NCBI RefSeq assembly: GCF_042655485.1
Contig: NZ_JBHSMC010000011.1
Location: 1-64,000, forward strand
Length of the DNA stretch: 64,000 nucleotides
From: Lederbergia graminis
Lineage (GTDB): Bacteria; Bacillota; Bacilli; Bacillales; Bacillaceae_C
Direction of reading: 5' to 3'
Part shown: in pieces, positions 1 through 8,605 of the stretch
Layout: each line of letters begins with the position of its first letter
Numbering within the stretch: position 1 is the first letter of the stretch
Notes under the pieces: generated by a model
The model's input: the letters and a program-made list of their open reading frames with translations, nothing else
What the model was told of the DNA's origin: nothing
The model's database searches: none
Program-made: the position numbers and the translations under genes

Positions 1-61
1 CACTAAACATTCTTACCAAAATAACCTACGAATTTACGAGTAAGGAGCTAGTTTCGTTCAT

Positions 62-140
62 GATAACTCGGCGCTAAACGCCTGCGGGGTCTCATCGAGG
101 CCTTTATTCCCGCAGGAGTCTTCGTGTATTTCCTCCGCTG
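62..140 (-). repeat. D-family intergenic repeat, partial
   Basis: GC-rich repeat read on the minus strand: GGAAATACAC, GACTCCTGCGGG, AAAGGCCTCGATGAG, ACCCCGCAGG, then GCGTTTAGCGCC. The other half of the palindromic element is missing. It is an uninterrupted version of the junction that carries an A element near 1246, so it acts as an empty-site comparison. The rest of the first 440 bases holds one terminator-like hairpin and no gene that I can support. Confidence 0.75.
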
Positions 141-171
141 GTAACCATAAAATTTTTGTAATTGAAAAGGT

Positions 172-216
172 AACCGAACTATCTTGTTTTAAAATCAAGT
201 TATAGTTCGGTTTTTA
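172..216 (+). terminator. Intrinsic terminator-like hairpin
   Basis: A stem of AACCGAACTAT against ATAGTTCGGTT is followed by a T run on the plus strand. No plus-strand gene precedes it inside the window. The same AACCGAACTATC stem recurs at 977 and 3' of hmoB near 33660. Confidence 0.6.
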
Positions 217-441
217 TTTGCATCGATATTCCTCTGTCCCAGCCTCTTTCATTTATTAGAAAAACGTGGGTGAAAAGCGTAATTTATTTTTTTGATGGGA
301 ATACTTTCATCATGATGGCAATGAATTACAGACTAGATAGCTTGCCACAAATAAAAAATCATCACGGATGTGTCCTCGATCGATTATTGCACTTTTAGCA
401 TGAGTATTTTGGATAGAATACACCATCTAACCTAATTTTTA

Positions 442-912
442 TTACATGTATAACAATTCTTTTAATCTTCTACAAACTATCTCTACATTTACTTCTGAAG
501 TGTCTATCATAATATCAGAGCTTTTTTCTAATAATGGCAAAACATATTTATAGCCCTCAATTATTTCAGCCATTTCTTCAGCACTTTTCCCATAACTGTT
601 AGTAGTTCTTTTCGTTACTCTTTCCAACATTACATCGAGTTCTGCTTTTAATAAAACAACATGCTTAAAGTGGCGATAAAATTTACTTTGGTTGGAATAG
701 CAACCAGAAATAAATAAGTGGGATTGTTTACTCCTCTTTATTAAGTTGATTATTTTCTCTTCATCCCACACTCTTTCAGTTGTAGCACCATTTTTTATTG
801 CTCGTACGTAGTTATAATCCGTATCAACTACATGATACCCTTCCCTACCTAATTGCTCCAAAACTGTAGATTTACCTACTCCAGATAAGCCTGTAATAAA
901 AATAATAGCCAT
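442..912 (-). CDS. Shikimate/adenylate kinase-like P-loop protein
   Basis: About 156 residues. The Walker A motif GLSGVGKST sits at the extreme N-terminus, followed by a single alpha/beta kinase-like fold. It resembles small AAA/shikimate-kinase-like nucleotide-binding proteins; the phosphoryl acceptor cannot be told. I chose the ATG at 912 over the in-frame ATG at 936 because AAAGGAG sits 8 nt before it and because Walker A then falls at the usual distance from the N-terminus. It stands alone between two D-family repeats, so it may be a recently acquired or mobile accessory gene, but base composition gives no clear sign of transfer. Function unknown. Confidence 0.75.
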   Translation of the reverse strand: MAIIFITGLSGVGKSTVLEQLGREGYHVVDTDYNYVRAIKNGATTERVWDEEKIINLIKRSKQSHLFISGCYSNQSKFYRHFKHVVLLKAELDVMLERVTKRTTNSYGKSAEEMAEIIEGYKYVLPLLEKSSDIMIDTSEVNVEIVCRRLKELLYM

Positions 913-976
913 TTGGACAGCTCCTTTTAAATTCATACTGAAAGGGATTGGACAAAGTAATAGAGATTAAATAAAA

Positions 977-1017
977 AACCGAACTATCTTTGATTTAACT
1001 CATGATAGTTCGGTTAA
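977..1017 (-). terminator. Intrinsic terminator (minus strand)
   Basis: AACCGAACTATC pairs with GATAGTTCGGTT. The T run follows on the minus strand, so this would end transcripts coming from the amylase-like gene through the repeat block. Confidence 0.6.
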
Positions 1018-1077
1018 TAATTCTGTCTCAAATTGTTGTTCTCACAGGATTGGACTGTCATATATTCATATTTTATG

Positions 1078-1765
1078 TTTTTAGCGAAGGAAATACACGG
1101 AGACTCCTACCATGGAAATTATGAATCTAACTTATACATGCATCGTATAGACAACTACCACTAGCATCATTTCCATTCTCTGTGGTGTATTTTTGGTATA
1201 CATGATTGACTGCGGGAGCAAAGGCCTCGATGAGACCCCGCAGTCAGAAAAGCGAAGGCGACCGATCAGCGGCGTACGAACGGGAGCCAATCCTGTACTG
1301 AGATAAAGGAAACACGGCGAGGGCCCACAGGATGTGGGTCACGTCGACGTTGTGACGTACAGGATGTACTAATGCAGGCGAAGCGACAGGACGTCGCAGC
1401 TTGAGCCTGCACAGGACGTGCCGCTTTTAGTCGACGTTCCTCTTGCCGATGTTGACTTATCGTAGGGAAAGGATTGGATCGTTCGCTAGCCGCTAGGAGC
1501 CTAAGCTAGACAGGCGTTTAGCGCCGAGGAGGCTCATTAGCCTTGTCTAGTTGTAGGCGCTATCGGCTCGAGGTCAAATAACCTGAGACATGAAAGGCAA
1601 AGAGCGCCTTTCTTTGTCTCAGAACATTTGCTTGTCGCGGGCCCGCACGAGGCGGGGCAGGAAGGCGTTGCAACAGGATGTTGCGAAATTAGCCTTCCTT
1701 CAAGTCCCAAGCGCCTTTCACTTTTCTAAGCCCGCGGAAAGCGTAGTGTATTTCCGTATCTGTAT
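1078..1765. repeat. Composite nested repeat: D element carrying A (with C) and B
   Basis: D-family sequence starts at 1082 (GGAAATACAC) and ends near 1763 (GTGTATTTCC). It is broken by three insertions: about 100 bp of unrelated sequence at about 1109-1209, an A element at 1246-1512 that itself holds a C module at about 1321-1445, and a reversed B element at 1543-1727. D fragments that are contiguous elsewhere (for example CCCCGCAG followed directly by GCGTTTAGC at 62-140) flank the insertions. Open frames across this block, such as 1590-1943 plus, follow the repeats and are not genes. Confidence 0.8.
1321..1445 (-). ncRNA. C module: four RUCCU-loop hairpins
   Basis: Four short hairpins lie in a row at 1324-1338, 1357-1369, 1383-1397 and 1409-1421. 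Each has a 4-5 bp stem ending AC/GT and a five-base loop reading AGGAY on plus or RUCCU on minus. The minus-strand loops agree with the RUCCU terminal loops that I recall for the Bacillaceae-1 RNA motif. Transcription is not shown. A second full copy is at 38250-38375. Confidence 0.45.
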
Positions 1766-1816
1766 AGCTACACAAAATAATTGTTCGTATAATGGTTCAA
1801 TCTCATTCACTTTTTA

Positions 1817-3205
1817 TTATTCTGGTATACGATTTTTCCCACGCTTCCAAGCGATATACATAAAGAGAATAAATGATCCAAAAACCGCAAACAACGCAAT
1901 AATAAACCACACATTAATACCGCTTTTATCGGTTAGTTTATAAATTTCCATTCCTTCACGATCAATAAATATTTTATATTCCCCATTATCACTTCGAACT
2001 AAATCCGTACCTAACAAACCACGTAATTCTTTTTCATCCTCTAAATCACTAGCTGGGATAATAAAATTCTGATCTACATCTGTATTATTAATTACTACTA
2101 CGACTGTATCAGATTCATACTGACGCTTAAAAGCAATTAGCCCATTATCTTCATGCAATATATCCATTGAACCTCTAGTTAATGCTGGTTGTTCTTGTCT
2201 AACCTTCCCTAAATCAGTGATAAAGTCAATTAACTCCTCATCTGTTCTGAAGTTCATTAATGGTATATTTTCCGGTGCCTCTCCACCATTGACTGCAATT
2301 TCGGTAGCATAGAAAATGACTGGGACAGATGGTTGTGTATATAAATATGTCAATGCTAATTTCCAAGAAGATCCCGGAAAAGCCCCACTCTCTACCATGT
2401 CCCGAGTAAATCTAGTTGTATCCTTATTGTCAAAGAACACCTCTTGAATCCCAGATAAATCACTATTTTCCTTTGTTAACTCCAATAATGATTGAGCAGA
2501 TTTGTTTGTATTCGAAAATGCATCTCTTAAAGGTTGTACTAATGAAATTGTAGAAACACCATCGAATCCTGCACTGTAAAGTGCTTTCATATCTGTATCA
2601 CTTAACACTTTATCTTGCGCTGATACATAAAAGTTTTCATTTTCTTGCTTCATGATTTCAATAAATTGTTTCCAAAATTCAATCGATCTTGATTTTACAT
2701 TCGGTATTTTATACCCATCAATTTCTGTATTTTCAACCCACCATTTTGCAGCATCCTGTATATCCGTATTTGAATAATTAGGAAGAACAGGAAACTCTAA
2801 AATTATTTTTATTCCTTTATCGTGTGCTGCTTTAACTAATTTGTTAAATTCTTTCATTGTACCAAAGTGTTGTTCTGGACTGTAATAATCAGTAATCCAT
2901 TGTCCATGATATCCACCATCTTCATTTTCAAAGATTGATGATAATTGTATAACTGTAAATCCCATGTCTCTTAAATAGTCTAATCGCTTTTCAATACCGG
3001 CAAAATCGCCACCATTATAACTATTTATGTCTTTCATATTCACTTCGAAATCATTCTCACTATTACCATTATAAAATCGATCGACGATGAGCGAATAAAT
3101 AATTTCGTCTTCCCATTTTCGGTCCTCTACTTCATCTGCTTGAACCGTTACTGTAGTGAAGATAAGTGAAAAGAGTAACAATATACTAAATGTTTTTTTC
3201 AACAA
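1817..3205 (-). CDS. Membrane-anchored GH13 (alpha-amylase family) homologue, probably catalytically dead
   Basis: About 462 residues: signal peptide ending TVQA, a GH13 TIM-barrel (EIIYSLIVDRFYNG, GGDFAGI, DYLRDMGFTVIQL, GYHGQWITDYY), and a C-terminal membrane helix (GINVWFIIALFAVFGSFILF) followed by a basic tail. The catalytic positions are altered: the region II block usually GxRxD reads GYKIPNVK (no nucleophile Asp), the general-acid Glu block reads VSAQDK, and the FxDNHD block reads FFDNKD. It is therefore likely a non-hydrolytic carbohydrate-binding or scaffold protein outside the membrane. I chose the TTG at 3205 because the signal peptide then starts with LLKKTF and GGGGG lies about 9 nt upstream; an in-frame ATG at 3274 overlaps the upstream gene. 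It lies about 40 bp behind the c-di-GMP gene, so the two may be cotranscribed. Confidence 0.8.
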   Translation of the reverse strand: MLKKTFSILLLFSLIFTTVTVQADEVEDRKWEDEIIYSLIVDRFYNGNSENDFEVNMKDINSYNGGDFAGIEKRLDYLRDMGFTVIQLSSIFENEDGGYHGQWITDYYSPEQHFGTMKEFNKLVKAAHDKGIKIILEFPVLPNYSNTDIQDAAKWWVENTEIDGYKIPNVKSRSIEFWKQFIEIMKQENENFYVSAQDKVLSDTDMKALYSAGFDGVSTISLVQPLRDAFSNTNKSAQSLLELTKENSDLSGIQEVFFDNKDTTRFTRDMVESGAFPGSSWKLALTYLYTQPSVPVIFYATEIAVNGGEAPENIPLMNFRTDEELIDFITDLGKVRQEQPALTRGSMDILHEDNGLIAFKRQYESDTVVVVINNTDVDQNFIIPASDLEDEKELRGLLGTDLVRSDNGEYKIFIDREGMEIYKLTDKSGINVWFIIALFAVFGSFILFMYIAWKRGKNRIPE

Positions 3206-3246
3206 GGTGAAAAACCCCCGAATGTGTACTACATTTAAAGCGTAGT

Positions 3247-5283
3247 TTAATATACTTTCATGTTTTGATGCCAACTATAAAATTGATCTGGTTGCATTGG
3301 CTTTTCTACATAGTAGCCTTGGACAAAATCACAACCGATTTTCGTTAATAAGGTTAATTGATCCTTTGTCTCTACACCTTCTGCAACAATGTTTAACCCT
3401 AGTCCATGTCCCATTGTCATAATGGCATTCACTATTGCAAAATCTGGAGAATCCATTCTAAAGCATTGAATAAAAGAACGATCAATTTTCAAATGATGAA
3501 TCGGTAAATTCTTCAAATAACTTAATGAAGAATACCCTGTACCAAAATCATCGATTGATATATTTACTCCTAATTCTCCTAGCTTTCTCATCATTTCAAT
3601 TGTATCTGAGGCATATTTTAGCATAGCGCTTTCTGTTAATTCTAAGTACAAGTATCTTGCCTCTAAACCTGAATATTCAAGTGCGGATTTCACTTCATCA
3701 ATAAAGCGGTTATTTTGAAGTTGGTGGGCAGATACATTTACAGAAACACATAAATGTGGCATCCCATCATTTTGCCATTCCTTAATTTGTTTGCATGCTT
3801 TTTTTAATACCCAGTATCCAATTTCATGAATCATGCCTGTTTCTTCCGCTATAGGAATGAACGTCGTTGGCGGAATCAACCCTAGCTCTGGATGATTCCA
3901 TCTTAGAAGTGCTTCACATGTACTTAATTCTCTTGATTGTGTATTAATAATTGGCTGATATGCGATAAATAGCTCATCTTTTTCTAATGCTTTACGCAGA
4001 CTACCTTCTATTTCTAACCTTCTTACCGTCTCTTTATTCATGTCTTCTGTATAGAATATTAAGCTATTTCCACCTTGCTGCTTCACATAATTCAATGCAA
4101 GATCTGCATTTTTCATTAATTCCATCGTATTATGACCATCATTTGGAAATTGACTAATACCAATACTTCCTGTAACGAAAAACTCTTGATTATCGTATAA
4201 AAAAGGCTTTTGAATAGATTTCAATAATGCTTTGCCAATTTCTGTTGTATCTAGAATCGGATTTTTTTCAGGTAGAATAATAGAAAACTTGTCGCCACTA
4301 AATCTACCTAAAACTGCATTTTTCGGTATTTCAGCGGATATGCGCTTAGCTAATTCTTTTAAAACCATATCTCCTGCTCGGTGACCAAGCATATCATTAA
4401 TCGATTTAAATCGATCCACATCCATAAACATAACATGAAATTTCGCATTGATTTTTTTAGCCTTTACGACACATCTCTCTAATATTTCATTAAATCTCAT
4501 CCGATTAGGTAAACCGGTATCTTGGTCAAAATAAGCAAATCTTTCCATTTTCTGTTCCATTACTTTTTGCTTCGTTATATTTCTACCAAACACAAACATT
4601 TCCACCACTTCATCTTTTAACAAGATTGGAACAAGGTGAAATAAATAATGTTCAATATTGCCAGATTTATTCTTTACATCTATTTCAAATTCCACCGTTT
4701 TCCCACGTAATGCTCGAAAAAAGTGTCTTCTAATCGGAACATTATTATTAGGTAGAAAATATTCTACTGATTTCCCTTTTACATCATCAATATTCATGCC
4801 AAAAGCTGTTGAAAAAGCATCGTTTATACTTGTAAAACGCCCCTCTATATCTGTTGTAAAAGCTACTTCCGGAAATTTTTGATAAATGGATGTATAGTAA
4901 TCATTTGTTGCGTTCAATACGGTAGAAACTTTTCCATACTCATTATTCACATGTGAAAAAAGTCTAGCAAATTCATCCGTATTAGGAGTAATTAATGAAT
5001 GTTTGTAATCATTTTCAGGTTTTTCAACATTAAAAACAGTAAATCTAATAGATACTTTAGATAACGGATTATTGCTCAAATCTTCTTCTATGTTTTTTTC
5101 GCTAATTACAGCATGTGGTAATGATTTTAGTAGTATTTCAATACAAGATGCGGAATCTATTACATTATCACCTGGTTTCGTCACTTCAATAAACAATGAT
5201 TTATAATTAGCGAGGTTTTGTTTATGTATGAAATTAAGTAAACCATTCTCATCTTCAAATAAATGGTCATACGATGTAACCAA
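3247..5283 (-). CDS. PAS-GGDEF-EAL c-di-GMP phosphodiesterase/sensor
   Basis: About 678 residues: an N-terminal region resembling a blue-light/MEDS-like sensor only in length (unassigned), a PAS domain (VAFTTDIEGRFTSINDAF), a GGDEF domain and a C-terminal EAL domain. The EAL residues needed for hydrolysis are present (CEALLRW, SVNVSAHQL, ELTESAML, IDDFGTGYSSL, LKIDRSF, AEGVET, QGYY). The GGDEF signature is degenerate (SGDKF), so net phosphodiesterase activity with GTP sensing is the likely role. The TTG at 5283 has GGTGG about 9 nt upstream; the ATGs at about 5343 and 5370 lack a good ribosome site, so the start is uncertain. It has no membrane segment and is probably cytosolic. Confidence 0.85.
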   Translation of the reverse strand: MVTSYDHLFEDENGLLNFIHKQNLANYKSLFIEVTKPGDNVIDSASCIEILLKSLPHAVISEKNIEEDLSNNPLSKVSIRFTVFNVEKPENDYKHSLITPNTDEFARLFSHVNNEYGKVSTVLNATNDYYTSIYQKFPEVAFTTDIEGRFTSINDAFSTAFGMNIDDVKGKSVEYFLPNNNVPIRRHFFRALRGKTVEFEIDVKNKSGNIEHYLFHLVPILLKDEVVEMFVFGRNITKQKVMEQKMERFAYFDQDTGLPNRMRFNEILERCVVKAKKINAKFHVMFMDVDRFKSINDMLGHRAGDMVLKELAKRISAEIPKNAVLGRFSGDKFSIILPEKNPILDTTEIGKALLKSIQKPFLYDNQEFFVTGSIGISQFPNDGHNTMELMKNADLALNYVKQQGGNSLIFYTEDMNKETVRRLEIEGSLRKALEKDELFIAYQPIINTQSRELSTCEALLRWNHPELGLIPPTTFIPIAEETGMIHEIGYWVLKKACKQIKEWQNDGMPHLCVSVNVSAHQLQNNRFIDEVKSALEYSGLEARYLYLELTESAMLKYASDTIEMMRKLGELGVNISIDDFGTGYSSLSYLKNLPIHHLKIDRSFIQCFRMDSPDFAIVNAIMTMGHGLGLNIVAEGVETKDQLTLLTKIGCDFVQGYYVEKPMQPDQFYSWHQNMKVY

Positions 5284-5418
5284 GTTACTTTCACCACCAA
5301 TTAGATTTTCGACAAAATACTTTAAATTACAACATATTTTCATTTTAAAGAAGAATAGCAAATAAGTCATCTAAAATCTATATAAAAAGTAATGAATATT
5401 ATATTTCTTCATCAAAAA

Positions 5419-5444
5419 AAACCGCAAAATGCGGTTCTTTTTTG
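5419..5444 (-). terminator. Terminator of yisL
   Basis: AACCGCA/TGCGGTT stem with T runs on both sides, just past the yisL stop codon. Confidence 0.75.
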
Positions 5445-5453
5445 TCTTACTTA

Positions 5454-5825
5454 TCAAGCAAACCAATTCCATCCAATAGGTAATCTTGCCCCTAAATAGA
5501 ATGTGACAATAAAAGCAATAATCAAAATAGCCCAGAAAATCCCCGTCTTTTTATTAAGGTTTGTACGAACTAGCACCATCTCCATCATCGCTATGATGAC
5601 TATTCCTCCAAGAAACTTAAAACCATATAAGGCAGGATCAAAATCACTGTGTCTTGCAAAAAGCGTTACACCTGTAGCAATAATTAATAGATAGAACACT
5701 CTTAAAATCATTTGCACTATTTTAGTCGCTTTTTTATTTCCACTCTTAAGCAAGAATAATGCAATGACAAATAAAATTATTGCTATTGCCCAAGTCGTAA
5801 TATGTGCATCTGTGCGATCAAACAC
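5454..5825 (-). CDS. yisL: YisL, UPF0344 membrane protein
   Basis: 123 residues with four hydrophobic segments and a short charged N-terminus (MFDRTDAHITTWAIAI). It matches the UPF0344/YisL family in length and N-terminal sequence. The start is GTG at 5825 with AGGAGG 7 nt upstream. It lies behind yisK, as in B. subtilis, with its own terminator. Role unknown. Confidence 0.85.
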   Translation of the reverse strand: MFDRTDAHITTWAIAIILFVIALFLLKSGNKKATKIVQMILRVFYLLIIATGVTLFARHSDFDPALYGFKFLGGIVIIAMMEMVLVRTNLNKKTGIFWAILIIAFIVTFYLGARLPIGWNWFA

Positions 5826-5915
5826 GTAGTTTCCTCCTATTCATGTACGAAAGTTATTTTATCTAGATTTACCTAATAGTACCATAATTACCATCATATC
5901 TATAGAAATACATCA

Positions 5916-6812
5916 CTATTTCACAATATTGTTTAATCTACCGATATTTTCAATAGTAATCTCTATTTCATCTCCACTTTTCAGGAATCGCGGTGGATTA
6001 AAACCTTTTCCAACTCCAGCAGGTGTACCAGTCGCAATGATATCACCAGGTTCCAATGTCATTCCTTGAGATAGCACGGATATAACCTCTTCTATTGGAA
6101 AAATAAAATGCTCTGTATTCGATTTTTGACGGATTTCACCATTAACCTTTGTTTCAATTTGTAACTGATTCGGATTTTGGATACTATCTTTATGGACAAT
6201 CCACGGTCCAATTGGACAAGAAGTATCTAGGCTTTTACCGATAAAAAACTGTTGATGACGTTGCTGTAAATCACGTGCAGTAATATCGTTAAGAATTGTA
6301 TAGCCAAATACATGCTCTAAAGCATCTTCCTGCTTAATTCCCTTACCTGCTTTCCCAATTATGACTGCTAATTCACCTTCATAATCCAGTTCAGAAGTAA
6401 TATCCGCATGTGCATCAATTATTGCATCATGACCAGTCACAGAAGTTGGTGCTTTCGTAAAAACCATTACATGCTCTGGAATAGAAGCTTCTCCACCCAT
6501 TTCTATTGCATGATCACGATAGTTTTTACCAACACACATGATATTTTTTTGTGGCTTAGGTATAGGAGATAACCATTGAATTTCTGTTAATGGGATAGAA
6601 TATTTGTGAGAAGCTTGAGCCTCTCCCCACTCTATCAAACGAGAAATAGATTGTATAAATGATTCTCCTTCTTTAATACCTTCTAAGAGAGATGCAGGAC
6701 AATCTATCGCACTGTCTAAAGATAATTGTTCTATATCCCAGACATTCTGGTGCTCTTCATTTAATACACCTAACTTTTCTTTGCCGTTTGAATTAAAAGT
6801 AATAAATTTCAT
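5916..6812 (-). CDS. yisK: Fumarylacetoacetate hydrolase family protein YisK
   Basis: 298 residues. The C-terminal FAH fold has the family hallmarks: NYRDHAIEMG, the metal-binding ELDYEGELAVIIG segment, GYTILNDITARDLQQRHQQ, GKSLDTSCPIGPWIV and GDIIATGTPAGVG. B. subtilis YisK has oxaloacetate decarboxylase activity and associates with the cell-shape protein Mbl; the same is likely here but is inferred from family. The start overlaps the stop of the upstream DUF418 gene by 4 bp, so they are translationally coupled, and yisL follows. Confidence 0.85.
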   Translation of the reverse strand: MKFITFNSNGKEKLGVLNEEHQNVWDIEQLSLDSAIDCPASLLEGIKEGESFIQSISRLIEWGEAQASHKYSIPLTEIQWLSPIPKPQKNIMCVGKNYRDHAIEMGGEASIPEHVMVFTKAPTSVTGHDAIIDAHADITSELDYEGELAVIIGKAGKGIKQEDALEHVFGYTILNDITARDLQQRHQQFFIGKSLDTSCPIGPWIVHKDSIQNPNQLQIETKVNGEIRQKSNTEHFIFPIEEVISVLSQGMTLEPGDIIATGTPAGVGKGFNPPRFLKSGDEIEITIENIGRLNNIVK

Positions 6813-7996
6813 TTTTCCTCTACCCCTTTGATTTTAGTACGTCCATAGGTTAATAGACGCCACACCTTTTCTACAGGTCCCTGTTTGAATTTCCACAACC
6901 AAATTTCAGCTAAGATTACTTGAATAATAAAAATGGTTATTGCGAGTAATGTCCCTGTCTGCATGGACATTTCTCCATAAAGCCCCAATCCATATTGGTA
7001 GAAAATGAAAGTCCCTACAATTGACTGCGTTAAATAAATAGTTATCGACATTCTTCCAGCAGATGCTAACGGCTTCAATATTTGCACAACATACTTATTT
7101 GTCATTAGTAGAACAACAATTGCTATGTAAGCAAAACTTAATATAGGTCCACCCAACATATCTTGTACATATTGTAAACTCATAGAAGGTTCTATATAAA
7201 ATGGAAGCATTTTTATTAACAACCCTATTGGTAAGGTAATAACTAAAAGGATTGTCCAACCTTTTCTTTGTTTATTTGCTTTCTCCAGCCATTGCTTTTT
7301 AGCAGCACCTGCACCTATCATCATTAATGGCAATATCATAATCAAATAAACAATGAATCCACCGATGTTATTGTTAACAGACCAATCTATGAATCTCTGT
7401 TGTGTTATTTCCCAAAATGTTCCGGTTGCATATGTAGTCTCTGCTTGTTGAAGTGCTACTATATCTGTAAAATCACCAAGTGCCGAGACGTCAATCATGC
7501 TAATTATGACTAACATTCCACTTAAAAATAGCTGAGGTATTATGTATACAACTGCCCCAATCGTCATTAACATGGTACCTGATAGCTTCATAAGCAATAG
7601 CAATACAAGACCCATGATGGCGTATGTAATCAAAATATCCCCATGCCATACGAAGAAAGCATGTAAAATGCCAATGACTAGAAGAACAATAAGTCTCCTG
7701 ATACTAATTTTATAAAAGGAAATACCTTTTAATGCACTCCTTTTTTGCATGATAACCATCCCGTAACCGAACATCATTGCAAATATTGGATAGAAACTAG
7801 CTTGTACAAAAATATCCAGCCAAGTAAATACAGCAAGATCCCCATATTTCCACCATTCATAAGGATTGTAATATCCAAATGGTGAGTGAAAACTAATCAT
7901 ATTGATTACTAATATACCTAATAATGATAATCCCCTTAAAACATCTAGAGATTGAATACGATTGGATATACCAACCTGCTCTATGTTCCCCTTCAT
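6809..7996 (-). CDS. DUF418 family integral membrane protein
   Basis: 395 residues with about ten hydrophobic helices. The N-terminal signature RIQSLDVLRGLSLLGILVIN and the C-terminal WLWKFKQGPVEKVWRLLTYG are typical of DUF418 (YxaH/YrkO-like) proteins, which are distantly related to membrane acyltransferases. The substrate is unknown. ATG with GGGGAG 9 nt upstream; 4-bp overlap with yisK. Confidence 0.85.
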   Translation of the reverse strand: MKGNIEQVGISNRIQSLDVLRGLSLLGILVINMISFHSPFGYYNPYEWWKYGDLAVFTWLDIFVQASFYPIFAMMFGYGMVIMQKRSALKGISFYKISIRRLIVLLVIGILHAFFVWHGDILITYAIMGLVLLLLMKLSGTMLMTIGAVVYIIPQLFLSGMLVIISMIDVSALGDFTDIVALQQAETTYATGTFWEITQQRFIDWSVNNNIGGFIVYLIMILPLMMIGAGAAKKQWLEKANKQRKGWTILLVITLPIGLLIKMLPFYIEPSMSLQYVQDMLGGPILSFAYIAIVVLLMTNKYVVQILKPLASAGRMSITIYLTQSIVGTFIFYQYGLGLYGEMSMQTGTLLAITIFIIQVILAEIWLWKFKQGPVEKVWRLLTYGRTKIKGVEEK

Positions 7997-8058
7997 CCAT
8001 CATGTCTCCCCTATATGTATTCATACTCCATTACATTTTACCTTCTAGGCAATTTAAT

Positions 8059-8086
8059 CACAAATTCTTTTTATCTTCATAGAATA
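8059..8086 (+). promoter_or_regulatory. SigK-type promoter of gerP
   Basis: CACA at 8059-8062 and CATAGAATA at 8078-8086 with 15 bp between them. This fits the mother-cell SigK consensus (AC, then CATANNNTA). It agrees with the known SigK control of gerP in B. subtilis. Confidence 0.7.
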
Positions 8087-8123
8087 CATTGAAAATCAAT
8101 ATATACAAAGGATGTGAACGGCA

Positions 8124-8345
8124 ATGCCCGGTTTTGTTGGAGCCGTTCAAATAATAAGTATAGGTTCTTCAGGTGTTTTCAATGTAGGTGATGTGCTCCA
8201 AATTCATCCTGTTTCTAATTTAAAAACATTTGCAGGAGCCGGATCGTTCATCACTGGTGATGAAATTAAAGTAACAAACGAGTATTCGTCTGTAAATGTA
8301 TATGATCAAGATGATATGGATCAAGGAATACTGTTTACATTATAG
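8124..8345 (+). CDS. gerPA: Spore germination protein GerPA
   Basis: 73 residues, the first gene of the gerP operon. It has the family pattern MPGFVGAVQII, GVFNVGDVLQIHPVSNLKTFAGAGS and a GD motif. GerP proteins are made in the mother cell and are needed for germinants to pass the coat; GerPA and GerPF are close paralogues. No enzymatic motif is visible. ATG 38 nt past the SigK -10 element. Confidence 0.9.
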   Translation: MPGFVGAVQIISIGSSGVFNVGDVLQIHPVSNLKTFAGAGSFITGDEIKVTNEYSSVNVYDQDDMDQGILFTL

Positions 8346-8374
8346 AAATTCCTCTTGAAATGAGGTGACGAAAT

Positions 8375-8584
8375 TTGAACATCCATGTTCAACAAACCAT
8401 TCAGATTCATATGATTAAAATAAGTGGAATTACGAATTCGTCGGTTTTTCAAATCGGAACATCCGGTATCATCACTCCAGTATCGAATTTATATAATACT
8501 GGGGATTTCGAGGAACCTGCACCAGAAGCAGTACATTTAACAGAATTAGAACAATCACCACTACAAAGTATCGTACCTCTGTAA
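8375..8584 (+). CDS. gerPB: Spore germination protein GerPB
   Basis: 69 residues with the GerPB pattern IKISGITNSSVFQIGTSG and the C-terminal LQSIVPL. TTG start with GAGGTG 7 nt upstream. It follows gerPA by 29 bp. It is thought to act with the other GerP proteins in coat permeability. Confidence 0.88.
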   Translation: MNIHVQQTIQIHMIKISGITNSSVFQIGTSGIITPVSNLYNTGDFEEPAPEAVHLTELEQSPLQSIVPL

Positions 8585-8605
8585 ATACTCTTCTCAAAAA
8601 GGAGG

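Noticed and set aside
1590..1943. Open frame of 117 codons on plus
   Set aside because: It runs through a reversed B repeat and into the 3' end of the amylase-like gene; no ribosome site, and the same frame recurs wherever B occurs.
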